From positions 10,406,967 through 10,470,966 of the forward strand of contig NC_135184.1 of NCBI RefSeq assembly GCF_041146795.1: 64,000 nucleotides of DNA, in the 5' to 3' direction. How positions within the stretch are numbered: the stretch's first letter is position 1; each line of letters opens with the position of its first letter. The notes under the pieces were generated by a model, which worked only from the letters and a program-made list of their open reading frames with translations, was not told the DNA's origin and did not search any database. Source of the stretch: Maylandia zebra. Lineage: Eukaryota > Chordata > Actinopteri > Cichliformes > Cichlidae. Shown here one piece after another: positions 22,840 to 34,418 of this stretch. Both the position numbers and the translations under genes were made by a program.

Positions 22840-24130
22840 GCACGTACTGTTAGTATGCTTGTTGGTCTTATGAGAGCAACAGCTTAGATTTTGTTCACCT
22901 CCACTGATACTACAGTTACGACATCTGAAAGTAAAAAAAACAAGTTGTCTCTGAGCGCATGAATGCTCGGGTGCTGCTCTGCAGCTTTTTAAAGCAAAAC
23001 ACACCGAATGAATTATTCATGTCAAACATTTGTGTTAAATTAACATCACAGATTTAATGGAGCGCTGCAACAGACTGCGGCCTGTCCAGAGTCTTTTGCC
23101 CTGTTGTAGCTGAGATAAGGTTCATCCTTTCCCCTCGCCCTGGGATCCTGAATTAGACGAGTAGTAAAGCTAATGAATGGATTTAACTGCTGCAGAAAAA
23201 ATGAGAAAGAAAGACAAAAAAATAAAAATGAAACAAACCATCACAACTAAGCAGGGGATTTATGTCGATTGCCTTCTAAATCTATCCCGAATAATTTTAA
23301 AAGAGTAGCATTTGTGAGTTTTATTCATAAAATACTTACAATGTGTTGTAAGTCTAATATCTACAGTAAGATTGAAAAAGAAATACTTTAGAGGAATGTT
23401 TTGCTGACTGCAGCGAATGACAAAGTATTCAGCTGGTTGTAAGAAAATGAATTATCAGTGTTTAAGTTCAATGAGGTGATGAGAGTCTGTAACCATAATT
23501 ATAAAAAAGTATCCAAAAAAACAAAAACAGTTTTTACAATATGGTCATGTATCCATTATTGATAGAATATTAATGTATTCATTATAAATATTCTGTTCAT
23601 CATTATACCTGATGTATGACTCTTGAAGTCAGCAGCTATCAGCTTCATGAGCGTTCAGCTTTACTAGAAGTCTCTTTAAGTATTGATGAGACTGTAAGTG
23701 GTCCACTTTCTCCTCTCTTTCTCTTCCTCCTTTACTTTGTTAATGCTATTTCAGCTGGAGACGAGCAGAGACGAATCTCGGACTGGACGTCGCTCCCTCA
23801 GACAAAATAGGTTTATGTATTATTAAACATTACATGTGGTCTCCTGCAGAAGCCTGTATTATTAGAGGTCTGGGAGGTGTGCTGTTTAGTGTTTTGTGGT
23901 GGATGAAGTGCATAAAAGCGAGGCTTAAATCCCACATTCATCACCCGTAAGGAGAACAGTCACCTCAGTCACTCCTCATAAACCGCAGAGGTCCACCGTG
24001 ATTCATATTTCTTCAGAGGATGAATGGATTCTAAATAGCTGTCAAAAAATGATAGTTAAGCTCTTTTCTAAACCAAAACAGCAGAAAGGTTAAAGGTCAC
24101 CTCCACCTTCAAATTGGATGGATTAATGAA
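22840..24130. repeat. Segment inverted between the two duplicate copies
   Basis: 22853-23045 matches the reverse complement of 59920-60200, and 23600-24130 matches the reverse complement of 57290-57870, while sequences on both sides stay in direct order. One simple inversion explains this; which copy is derived is not known. Confidence 0.85.
23747..24044. promoter_or_regulatory. Candidate ultraconserved intron element (inverted in copy B)
   Basis: 298 bp aligned without gaps to the reverse complement of 57411-57708, with three differences by eye (about 99%). Neighbouring intron sequence is far more diverged. No continuous ORF is shared in a consistent frame. Enhancer or non-coding RNA is possible. 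Confidence 0.55.
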
Positions 24131-24662
24131 TAGCAAAGACGCACACAGATTGTTGTATTATGGCCTGGAAAGAGCAACTTTATCACTTTCCCTTTCAGCA
24201 AGGTAATAGTTAGCTGTTATCAAAAATGGTCCTTTTTTCTCTCTTGTCTATGTGTTATGGTTTGACCGGGTTAGCTTTGGAGCCTGTATGGAGTGAAACC
24301 AGCTGCAATGTCCCACGCCGAGCCTCAGTACCAGTGTGGATCTAGAACTGGCTAAATTCATGCCATTCTGGGAAATCGGCACACATCATTTATACTTCAG
24401 CATTTATTAAGGCCATTGTGTTGTGGTGTTGCACACATTTGATACAATTAGCTCTCAGCGACCTGAGGCCAGGATATTACCCCACTGTAGTAAAACTGTT
24501 GTGATTAAATTTAATGAGATGGAGATGTTGCCCAGTGAAGAACCAAACTGTGCAGATAAGTAAAACTATTTGTTAAAACATTACAGTAAGACATTGCTGT
24601 TGTTTATTAATCAAAGAACCAGAGCCGGATCCCGCTTCATTCACCTTCCCTTGAGGATGAAA

Positions 24663-24926
24663 ATTTTCATTTTCATAATTAGTGGGAAACCTGCTGCTGA
24701 GAATTTTGACCATAACAGCTCCTGAAATGATCCCAAATACCTGTAGGTGCACCATAAAGTGGCCATGTGTTGAACAGCTGTGGCAGCTCCCCTGCCCGAT
24801 CTCTTCCATCCTCCCAGGATCAGTCATCCACTGACAGCTGTATTCTTCACAGTCAACGCCTTCATGTCCATGGCCTCCAACAACCAAGTCCTTAACTGTG
24901 AACACCAACAGACACTGAAGCTGAAG
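24663..24926. promoter_or_regulatory. Candidate conserved intron 2 element
   Basis: 264 bp, ungapped, four differences from 61202-61465. Both copies have an open minus-strand frame (24908-24573 and 61447-61142) sharing CEEYSCQWMTDPGRMEEIGQ. Of the four substitutions, two are silent and two change residues in that frame, so coding constraint is not shown. The protein resembles nothing I recognise. Confidence 0.5.
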
Positions 24927-25204
24927 AACAGAATCAGGTTCAGAAACTTAGACGATAAGTTAAAGACTTGGAGGTCTTGTGGTCCACCAGAATGTTTATT
25001 TGACCTGTCAGTGAAAATTTGCTTTGCTCAATAGAAATGTTACCAGCTCTTGGCCAGGATATGTATTGTGATCCACTGAAAATCGTCTTTAGGTGCTGTC
25101 CCAGTCACCCTCACTTTCTTTAATAATTACAATGGCAGAAAGAACTTGTGGGAATCCGTAAGCTGAATGATGTTGAAGTCACTGTAGCTCCTCTTCTGTT
25201 TGAG

Positions 25205-25299
25205 GCCACACAGGGTGTTTACTGCTGTCCTTCTTCCTGCTTCACAACACCTATCAGATTACTTCCACATCCACAGCTTTGTGGCCACGAACTTTAACT
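25205..25299 (+). pseudogene. piezo2 copy A, exon 3 (net 31-nt loss)
   Basis: Acceptor TTTGAG and donor ACT|GTGAGC remain. It encodes GHTGCLLLSFFLLHNTYQIT and then a shifted tail; copy B reads GHTGRLLQSLCFTSMSFLLL. Copy A lacks about 21 nt after GHTG, carries an extra TTCCA near 25264 and has lost 15 nt before the donor. It ends in phase 0 instead of phase 1, so the next exon is out of frame. Confidence 0.85.
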
Positions 25300-25439
25300 G
25301 TGAGCATGTTGTAGCCCTGATTATACTTTCTGTGTCTGTGAATCTGCTAGAGTCCATATGATGTTAATTTTATCATCAGACACAGGGAGTGTGAGGATTT
25401 GTTAGGACATCTGCGTTCCTGCCTGTTTCATTGTGACCA

Positions 25440-25960
25440 CCCTGAGTCATCCACTGAGAATTTACATCATGCACCAAAGACACATTTACACCAGCCCAGC
25501 AGACATGCCCTCTTGGGGCCCATGTGAGGTACACCCATACAGTCCAGACAACCTCCAAAAAATGTATGCCTTCTCCCAAGCTCGAACCAGGAATCTTTGT
25601 CTTAGTAATCAAACATGTAAACAAAACTACAAACTTAGTCATACTGAGAAAATGGAATATGTCCTTGCACATTTTGACTTCTCTTGCAGTGTATCAATAA
25701 AATCCAATTTAGTTTAGAATCAGTCGTCTTATTCCAGGCTCATATTTCAGACGATGTAATAAAACATTTTCTATGATTTCATCTTCTCTGTAATAGTTCA
25801 CTGTACGGTGTGCCAACAAATATACCCATGCGTGCCCACAGCAGGTACGTGTGGGTGAATCGTGGAGTGGTTCTGTTCTGGCAAAGCAAACACACACCTA
25901 TCCCATGTGAGCCCCAGGTGGGTGTGCTTGGGCAGGGATGGGCCCCATATCAGTTTTTGA
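25440..25960. repeat. Repetitive GCCC/TGGG-rich segment, unclassified
   Basis: Related pieces such as TTGGGGCCCATGTGAGGTAC and GATGGGCCCCATATC recur within 500 bp and resemble a fish interspersed repeat. No ends or coding potential are visible. Confidence 0.3.
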
Positions 25961-27539
25961 GCCAATCAGATGTGGGCAGTGCTATTTGTTTAACCAGCTG
26001 CTGTTTGTTTTTTAAAGACTATGACACAATTATTATTATTGAAGGTCAATTTGGTTGCCAAATAATATCTGTTTCTGTACAGCTCTCTAATGGGAGAAAT
26101 TAATAACAACTCTGCATATATATAAGATAAACAATAATGATACCGTGGGCCGTTATATTTTGACAACACGTTCAACGTTTGGCAACCTCAGTGATCTTCA
26201 TGAGTCACAGTTCTCTGGTTGCTTCTAAATTACCTCTCCCCCGATGATCAAGTACGGATTTTATGTAACCCAGATTTTGCTTTCCAGTTTTGGTGAATCA
26301 GATGCTTTTGGCTGGTGAAATGAAGGTTTTTGAATATGAAAGCTTAGACATGTGCACATCGTCTAAAGTGCAAAAACACATTTAGATAGATGTTTACTTA
26401 AATTTTCAGTTAAACATAATAAAGTGGCTGGTATGTACAATGCTTATAACTGTATTTTACTGCCTTTATTGATCATAAGTCAGGTATACAGGAGTCAAAA
26501 GAGGTTTTGTAAGTCTTTTCACTCAGACTGCTCCTTCACTTTAGTCAGGGCTGACCTTTGCAAGCTGTTTACAAATACCAAAGATTTATATATGGGCATA
26601 TTTGCTGTGGTCTGTATTCATGGTTTTTCACTGATTCTGCATGACTGAACCACAGAATGGCCAGTGTGTTGTGTTTGTTTTAAACTGTGTAATTACACAT
26701 AGAGCCCAGCATGAAGTGTGCAACACTTTAGTGACTAAACTCATATAAAAAAGGTTGGATGATTTTTTTAAGAAGTTTTTTTTTAAGGTTTTAATGAAAA
26801 ACAAAGGTTTGTAGACCACAAATGGACTAATGTGATGTGTTTATTAAATGTCAGGTGAATTTTTAACAGACCTCACAAAATCGGAACAATGTCTTCTTTT
26901 ATTTGTTTACTTTTTAAACTAGATGGAAGAGGAGAAATAGGGCTAATTGTGCCACCTCGTTAGAAACAAAGGATGCAATTTTGAAGGAGTAAACATGTTT
27001 TTCAGAGTTTAGTTAAAAACAGAAAACAACACTGCCTCTCTTGTGGCCTTTATAGTGGAATATAATTTAACTCCCTTGCTATCAGCAATATGTTTAAAGC
27101 CTCAGTTTATTAGAGAGGGTGTTGCTGCTCATACAAGCTGAATACATAAACAAACTGGTTGCAATAATTACTGCCGTGATTTCTGTTCTCATACAGTTTC
27201 AGTCTTCTTGAACAAACATCAGACAATTTGTGTGTTTACCCACATTTTCTCTCCAAAAGTCAGAGATAATGAGGGACCTGTGAGCATCAACCACAGGACA
27301 GGACCTTCATTTACGGGCCAAAGTAACTCTAACAAGTCCCTCGATTCCTCAGAAAAAACTGTTTCCTATTAGACTTCATTGTTATTAGTCTCATCCCAAT
27401 TTCAATCATTTGGTTGTGATACTACCCTCCAAGATTGCTCCAAATCACAGTTTTGGCATTTATTTCTATTTTGTGGAACCAGGCGTCTGCTTTCTATCAA
27501 CATGTCGGTCCTCTTTTCTTTTTCTTTTTTCTCCTCCAG

Positions 27540-27630
27540 ACTGAGTGAGTGCATATGCAGGAAATGGCATCCCAGAGATCTTCATGTTTGTTGTCTATTT
27601 GGCCATCTGTTGCGGTCTGGTCCAGAAGAG
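27540..27630 (+). pseudogene. piezo2 copy A, later-exon relic 1
   Basis: After a good acceptor (CTCCTCCAG), one frame reads AYAGNGIPEIFMFVVYLAIC then CGLVQK. Vertebrate PIEZO2 has a GNGI...PDIGMFI...WLVC..IVQK segment just after the region of exon 3. A TGA lies near the exon start in this frame and about four residues are missing after GNGI. No donor is visible. The product could not be extended through this exon. Confidence 0.68.
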
Positions 27631-28276
27631 GGCGCCATTTATTTTTTGTTTGTGTGTTTGTTTGGGGTTTTTCCATCTTTAAATGCAGCCCCCCTTTTTC
27701 AGAGGCTCAAAACTTTACAATATGGTGATATATCCATTATTGACAGGATATATGTCAATATAACTTTAAATATAAGTTTTTAATACTTGGAAATCATTTC
27801 TAGTAAAAGACTAACTGAAATCTAAAAATCTTGGAAACATCACCAAATGCTGTGTTTATTCCCCTGAGATCTGAGCTCTGCTCGGCCTGGAGCCAAGATG
27901 TCTCTCGACTGTAAAGTTGGAAAATGATTCTCCTGTGTTGGTTTGATGTTCAGAAACAGTTTTTGTCAACCATGGAAATAATTCTGTCATCCACATTTTC
28001 GTTTGAGGTCTTTCAGGCCTTTAAGTGTTTGGACAAGACATCCTGTCCATCCTTGTCCTGAGTTGGACAAGACATTTATTCTTTTCAGGGATGAACCAGA
28101 GTGTTGATTCGGTCTCTCCTAATGTTCTTTGCTGCCTCTGTTAGGTTTATCTTGTTTTGCTCAGACTAGTGATGGCTTTCCTTATGCATAGATTTAAAGT
28201 AACACTAAAGTTAATATACGTCAGTTACTTTTCAGTAGCTCCATTAACTTATAATAACAATAATGCAGTTTTCCAG

Positions 28277-28330
28277 ACCGATTGTGTAACACTGCAGAGC
28301 CCTTGGCGTTGGCCCCATCATTTGTGAGCT
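28277..28330 (+). pseudogene. Possible piezo2 copy A relic (weak)
   Basis: TTTCCAG precedes ACCGATTGTG, giving QTDC and, in the same frame, WRWPHH, compared with QTDC and LSWYHH in PIEZO2. It is in the right order between the neighbouring relics, but the match is short and could be chance. Confidence 0.28.
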
Positions 28331-28822
28331 GTGAGTCAGGAGCGAGGCTGTTTACAGCCATGTAGCTGAAACTGCCTTGATCAAGCTCTGTGTTCTCTCG
28401 CATGTAAACTCCACACAGAAATGGCCCCAGACTGGATTCAAACCCAGAAAGCAGCATTGTTTGAATAGTTACTTTAAAATGAACTTAACGGCTCTTTTAC
28501 ATACAGACAACTTTAATGCGATTAAGTTGATGTGTTATTCCTTCAAATTTACACATTACTAACCCTACATCTCATCTGTTTCTTTGGGTGTGTTGTAGCC
28601 TTGAATGATAGAAACTGGCATATAAAAAGGCAGTCTGTTTCCATTTTGTCTTAAATCAATTTAATCTAAAATTTGGAAATAACTGTTTTATTATATTTTT
28701 TTACTTGTGCTATTCCTGCTGTCCAAACATTTTCCAGGCTATTGTTTATGTTTATTCTTCATTAGTCACTCATCCCCAGCAGAGCTGCAGCATTTTTTTT
28801 TTAACATTTCCCATCTCTTCAG

Positions 28823-28975
28823 GCCTGGAGCGTCATCAGTTGGCTAATGTTCATCTTACTCATCTGGTCCTGCCTGCTGTGCCTGAAGCTAGACCGGAGA
28901 CCGGCTGCCTTGTGGCCTATGGCAGCACACTGATAGTTCTGGACTACATTCGGAGTTTGGACATGAACATGAACA
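28823..28975 (+). pseudogene. piezo2 copy A, later-exon relic 2
   Basis: After acceptor TCTCTTCAG, one frame reads AWSVISWLMFILLIWSC, matching the PIEZO2 helix AWSIT..SWLTFVLLIWSC. After a frameshift, VAYGSTLIVLDYIRSLDM matches VVYGNLLLILQYIWSFEL that follows in PIEZO2. Two matching pieces in order with a shift between them identify a broken transmembrane exon. Confidence 0.85.
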
Positions 28976-29583
28976 CGTTCATCTAATTTTTGGGAGCTAA
29001 AATTCATAGCCAAATACTTTGAAACTTTCCAACTAAATATCAAAGCAGTCACTAAACCTGATATTTAGCTTGGCAACCTGCAATCTGAAAACACAGCGTG
29101 GTTTAAATACGTGCAAGGCTATTTAATAAAATAAGACTGTAGTTATCCATTGTGCTCCTGAAGATGGTCAAGTTTTAGTGTTTTGACATGCGTTGGAATA
29201 ACTCTGAGGCTTTCATGTTTCCAGTTTCTCAATTATGCCTCACAAACCTGAAACTGCCTGAAAATGGTTCTTTTTCTTTTGGTTCACCTAGATTTCTGCT
29301 TCCCCCCCAAATGGTTTATATGTGTTTATTAATTTTAGGAATATAGATGCAACTGTATTTTACACCTTTGTTAAACTGTTTTATGTTTATTTGATGGCCA
29401 GATAAATGCAATACATGTACACAAGTATGGATAATTAGTTAAGCAATAATTTGACAAACTCAATTCTCATTTCCTACGTATAAAGAATATCTCCTCATAT
29501 TATTCTGACCATCAGCATTTTGCTTCCACAGAGTTAAAGTAAACTATGTCTCATCTCTTTTTAAACATATTTATTGTGCGTAG

Positions 29584-29690
29584 GTCCTTTGCATGAGGGC
29601 CTTCTGGTTACTGCTGAGACAGACGCTTACAGAGAGACAGAAGAAAAACAAAAGGAGACAGCACTGGTCTCTCAGACGTTCATGTGAAGC
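29584..29690 (+). pseudogene. piezo2 copy A, later-exon relic 3
   Basis: After an AG acceptor (TGCGTAG), VLCMRAFWLLLRQTLTE matches PIEZO2 ILFTITFWLLLRQHLTE. The continuing sequence shifts frame, with TEEKQKETAL resembling the EQKALQEKEAL stretch. A stop follows within the shifted frame. Confidence 0.85.
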
Positions 29691-30519
29691 CAGGCTGGAC
29701 CACATACAACCCGCTTTGATCTTGGGTGTGCCAGACCAGTGAAACCTCTCTTTCTGTCCATGTAAAGAAGTTTAACTACACATTTAATCTCTGAGGTATC
29801 TTTAAATGAGAAAAAAAGTGCATATTCAACAGTACGTCTCAGTTTTTCTACATGATAAAGAAAACGAGTAAATTAGAGAATTCTGTAGACACAGCTCTTT
29901 GGGTTTAAATTGTAAGAAATTAATGTGCAAAACAATAGAAAGATTCTGCTAGCTCACTGTCCAGACTGTCCTGTAATTATAAAACAGAAATCTTCTGTTT
30001 GTTTGTTTTAATAATGTGGATCTACTTAATCTACTTAAAAACAAAACAAAGCAATTTTTACAGAACAAAAAAATGTCATCTGATGTCTTTATTAGAAGAA
30101 AAAACTATAAAAGTCCAAAATGTATTTTCCAAAGCTGCCCAGTGGACCAGATTGTCATCTATGGTGTGCTGATTGTGGTCCCCGGGCCTTATATTTGTCA
30201 CCCCTGATGTAGAGGATCAGAAGAAGGAGCAGGGTAAGCCCTGTGCTCTTTTTTTTAAACTTACAATAAGATATAAACTGTTCAATATGGGTTACAGGCA
30301 AAGTTAATAAACTAATTATGTTAAAGACAATGAAAGATATGGACAAATATTATATTACATGCAGGTATCAGAACTAGAACATAATGGGGCTGAAAGATTT
30401 ACTCCATCTATTTATTTTATTTGTGTCTGATCATAACAGGACAGGCTATGCTTTCCAAAACAAAAAGAAAAAGGGGATGAAAAAGAGATAAAAAGTAAAT
30501 GAGTAAAAACGAATCCACT

Positions 30520-30575
30520 GAGATCTTCTACGTGATGATGTTCCTGTTTTGTGTGGTACCAGGTACCAAAAATAC
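30520..30575 (+). pseudogene. piezo2 copy A, later-exon relic 4
   Basis: EIFYVMMFLFCV, then after a small deletion YQV, aligns to PIEZO2 KIIYMVLFLFCVALYQV. Sequence after YQV is no longer recognisable. Confidence 0.68.
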
Positions 30576-30668
30576 CGGACAATGATCAGACTTTCTTTGT
30601 TTTTTTGGATTTAGCATATGCACCAAAAACCCAGCAGACCTTGAATGTGACACAACTCATCCCATTTT

Positions 30669-31186
30669 TGTCACACCCTGTTAACTGCCTCTTTTGATCG
30701 GTGATTGCGTGCTGTATTGTTCAGCTGTGTGTCATAACATCCTCACTTCACAGTCTGTGGCATGGGCCTTTTAACTTTATTATTGTTTTTGTGGATTCCC
30801 CGTTGTTCTGCTGCCACTTGCCCAGCTCAACTTCCTGTTGCTTCTCACTGTGAGCTGTTGCCGTCTTTCCTCTATCATCTGTTTCATTCACGGTAAATTG
30901 ATTCATGGGTTCTATTTAATCGTTGGGTATCTGCTCGCTTTCTGTGCCATGCACCATCCCAGTTCATCTCTGAATTTCAGCGTCTTCCTCCTTTACCTCC
31001 CACTCTGACTTGTTCCTGATGCTTTGTTTTTGGTGGTGCTTTACATTAAGAATATAACTAACCTTGCTTCTAAAGTTCAGGTATTCTGCATGGCAAGTTC
31101 GTTTTGTCTTTCTTTTTGTTTTGCCCGTAGCCAAATTCTTACCCTCTTTTAATCCTTTTTCAAATAAAATCTCTCTACTTCTGACA
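30669..31186. mobile_element. Probable second copy of the TGTCA/TGACA repeat class (opposite strand)
   Basis: Pyrimidine-rich, starts TGTCACACCCTGTTAAC and ends TACTTCTGACA, with CAAATAAAATC near the right end. Resembles the reverse complement of 18741-19372 at its ends. Assignment is tentative. Confidence 0.4.
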
Positions 31187-32052
31187 GACAACCTCTTTCT
31201 CATGCATGTTTGGAATCTGCAAGAATTTCTTCAACCAGTGGCTTTCTGATGATCCACACCCTGATCTGTCCACTGAACCCCAGAAAATTACCCCCTTCCT
31301 GAAAAAGCTCCCTTCCCCCAAAACCACTGGAGTCTTGCAGCCAGTTTGTGTGGATCTTGACAAATCTCCATGGATCTATTCTAGTTTCTCTCCTCACTGT
31401 GTATAATGACTTCTGTGTAACTATACTGGCCTGAGAAGCATCAAAGGGAAAAAAAATTCCACTCAAATAAGTAAGTGTGACCACAAAATGGCAAAATGTT
31501 CGCCTTGACATGCAGCCAGTGCGTGCAGCCAAGCCTGAACTTTGACATGGCTCCATTATTGCCTGAGAACACATTAAAGTTTTAATGTCTTAATGTGATT
31601 ATTTATCTGCTGCTCAAAGATCAGACACCATGAAATCAACACAGATTGTTTTAAGGAATGCAGCAGAAACGATTACAGCTTTTTGTTCAAAATGTTGGGT
31701 GAAACGCTGCTCTGCTGATGATTCCCACTCTGCATTGGAGTCATTGATACTACATATGAACGTGTGTAGCATTTATGTACTTATGAGGACAGAATACCTG
31801 TAGGAAATTTACTGAAAATATACATTAAACACAGTACGAAAAAGTTAAAAAGCCTGCCAAATGTTAGAAAGTTACTCAGAATTATATTGGCTTAAGTCAG
31901 GCTTACGTGATCCAGTGACTCCAGCCCTCGAGGGTCGGTGTCCACGTGTCCCTGCTGCTACTTTATATTTTCTAACATAAAGTCAGAAAGGCAAGAACCA
32001 AAATTAAACACAAAAAAAGAAAATCAGCATCTATCTATCCATCCATCTATCC

Positions 32053-32082
32053 ATGTTATGTCTATCCAGATAGACATAACAT
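32053..32082. repeat. Perfect fold-back palindrome
   Basis: 14-bp arms ATGTTATGTCTATC and GATAGACATAACAT separated by CA, next to a (ATCT/ATCC)n tract at 32028-32052. Confidence 0.9.
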
Positions 32083-33036
32083 TAGACAACAATATAATGT
32101 ATTAAAGTATGAAACAACATGAATGCTAAAAGTGTCACTTTATTGAACCATTTTAGGTGAAATAAAGAGTACAGGGCTCTTTGGTCTTCAGTTTTTTGTG
32201 TGAATTGTTTTGCTTTTCCCTTCTTTTTTGTCTGTTTGTGTCTGGATTGCTTGGATTTGTGAAGTGTTCAACAATTTAGTAGACCACCTGTCGTAAAACA
32301 AGAAAGCACAAACATTTCTAATTCTTTTACTTGTTTAAAACTAAAACAAATTATATTGTTGTTATTGTGTATTAGGCAAATAATAAACTGAATTCACATT
32401 TTTATTCCCAAATTTGACTTCTGGAGAAGTCTGAAATTAATCAAGCACAACATTCAACCACTGAAACATCTTTTTTTCTGTTCAGGGATGTAACATGTAG
32501 TGTAATTTGAAATCTTAATCAAAAAATAATAACGGGCTCTACTCGTTTTTTCTGTTTTTCATAACAACAATAATAATAATATTTTAGCTTTAAAATTATA
32601 ATTTTAGTGAAAGAGCGCATACTGGTGGATTAACCACGACAGAATCAAAAACAATGACTTTGGTAATTACCAGTACTGTTAATTAAATGTTTCTTGAGTA
32701 ATAATAAAAAAATAATTATGGGGGAAAACGGAAAAAAGTTGCCAGCTCCAGTATATATATATTCTTAAATACTGTAATGACAAAGTTGCCAAAAGTTACA
32801 GAATTTCAGTGTGGTACTGGGTGAAAAACGCAACCACTACATAACATTTCATAAGCAACGCATAAACCAGAAGAAGAAGGACAAATTACATCAACACTCA
32901 GCAGCACCGGGGGCGATTATTAACCGGGTCACAGAGCCTCGATCTTGATGATCTTCATGTTGGATTTGACGTCAGATCTTCGCTGTTGTAATTTGGGACG
33001 CGCTCTCCTTTAGTCTGCGTGACAAGAATAAAGGAT

Positions 33037-33108
33037 TGACCCCGACGTGATTTGAACACGCAACCTTCTGATCTGGAGTCAGACGCGCTACCGTTGCGCC
33101 ACGAGGTC
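33037..33108 (-). tRNA. tRNA-Trp (anticodon CCA)
   Basis: 72 nt on the minus strand. The acceptor stem GACCTCG pairs with CGGGGTC (one G-U), the discriminator base is A, the A box reads TGGCGCAACGGTAGC, the anticodon loop is CTCCAGA and the T arm is GCGTGTTCAAATCACGT. All arms fold and there is no intron. It matches the usual vertebrate tRNA-Trp sequence, so it is probably functional; a T-run terminator is weak (TTTATT just downstream). It lies inside the span of the dead piezo2 copy. Confidence 0.95.
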
Positions 33109-33454
33109 GTCCGTTCTGACTGTCCCCCCACCAAACAACAACAACGGGAAATTTTTTTTTTTTTTAAAAAGTGTGTGCGTGCGTGTGACGAACGTGATCA
33201 TTTATAGAAGTTCACCACAGATCTGTCTGCTTTCCTGAGGAACGTTAGTCCTTAGCTCAACACAGAGCCCACGTGGAGCTCTGCAGCTGAAGCAACAAGA
33301 AGTGTCATAAAAACAACAATCGTGAAAGAGAACAGTCCAAAGACTGTCCGTGGTTCTAAATTGCTCATATTGTGAATGTGAGTATGAGTGGGTCTCTGTT
33401 AGTCCACTGGCCCTATTGAAGGTGGGATAACTGGGATCTGCTAAAGAACTGCAA

Positions 33455-33800
33455 GGTGCAGGTGGCCGCCACTCCCTGAGCCTGGCTCTGCTGGAAGTTT
33501 CTTCCTGTTAAAAGGGAGGGTTGTTTTCTTCCCACTGTCGCCAATTTGCTTGCTCATAGGGTGGTCATATGATTGTTGGAGTTTTTTCTGCTTTCTTTTT
33601 ATTATTGCAGGACCTTGTGTCAGGGTCCTGGGACTGGGCGACCCAGGACCCCTGGGCAGTCATGGGTCCTCCTTTCCCACATTCCCCCACGGTCTGCCGT
33701 CGCAGCCCGTGACACCTTGACCTTATAATAGAAAGCATCTTGAGGCAACTGTTGTTATAATTTGGCATCAGAAAAATCAAATGGAATTGCACTGAATTGA
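33455..33800 (+). mobile_element. CR1-like LINE 3' UTR fragment
   Basis: Contains CTGGAAGTTTCTTCCTGTTA, ACTGTCGCCAATTTGCTTGC, a worn CTTGAGGCAACTGTTGTTAT and a terminal ATTGCACTGAATTGA, the recalled 3' end of an abundant fish CR1-type LINE. It is interrupted by a 97-bp insertion (33618-33714). Confidence 0.7.
33618..33714. mobile_element. 97-bp GC-rich miniature insertion
   Basis: Ends TGTCAGGG / CCCGTGACA form a short inverted repeat and the insertion is flanked by the direct repeat CCTTG (33613-33617, 33715-33719). It contains a perfect hairpin, GGGTCCTGGG (33623-33632) with CCCAGGACCC (33642-33651). It splits the LINE 3' UTR and shares its terminal motif with 18741-19372. Confidence 0.6.
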
Positions 33801-34418
33801 AGCGTGTAGGTGAGTGGACTCGAAACTCTACTTTCCTTGTTTGTTTATTTACATTTCCTGTACAGCATGGTGAGATATTCTATTCAGTCTTATCAAAAAC
33901 AATCTAAATTAAAAGCCCTGTTTGGATTTCATTGTTTGCTGCTTGTTGTTAAATTGAACCCTAAAATGTTTGTTTTTTCCAGTGTAAATCAGCGTGGTCT
34001 TTATTTTCACCCCACAGACAAATCACAGTGAACTGAAAATGTAGAATTATTGTGCATACACAGAAATCAAAATTACTGAAAGACTTTACAATTTGCATTC
34101 ACAGATTTCATCAGTTTCACCTGTAACTAGAATACCTTTCAAACTGACTCCTTAAAGTAACTTAATTTTAACAAAAAAATGACATCAGTTCCACTGCTTC
34201 TCACTCATGGAGAGAAACTGAAACAGTTTGCAATAGCTGATAATTATGCACAATATTTGTATTGTGCTGCCTGGTTTTTATCGTGTAAAGATATTTATTA
34301 GGTTTCATCAAATGAATTTTAATGACATACAGGGCTGTGTTCCAGCTCATAATGACTTCTGTGAGCTCCCCAGTGATGACACTGAGAGACTCTCTGCTTT
34401 GTTTTCCTGCTGTTGCAG

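Larger units (their letters stand above)
8107..25330 (+). repeat. Tandem duplication, copy A (recognisable part): piezo2 5' flank and exons 1-3
   Basis: Blocks matching 40852-62110 in the same order and strand: 8107-8600 with 40852-41360; 10090-10420 with 45000-45240; 11558-11904 with 47026-47374; 13597-13708 with 48002-48113; 15690-17255 with 49310-51152; 17930-18200 with 51950-52215; 19650-19810 with 54100-54260; 20808-21055 with 56227-56482; 24430-25299 with 60918-62094. The segment 22840-24130 is the one inverted exception. Copy-specific gaps are mostly mobile elements inserted after duplication. Later-exon relics to 34.5 kb show that the original unit was longer. Confidence 0.9.

Noticed and set aside
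29581..29630. Second piezo2 exon 1 (CTTCTGGTTACTGCT resembles copy A exon 1)
   Set aside because: The reading frame and flanks match a later PIEZO2 segment (FWLLLRQ.LTE) much better; the exon 1 likeness is a chance 15-mer.
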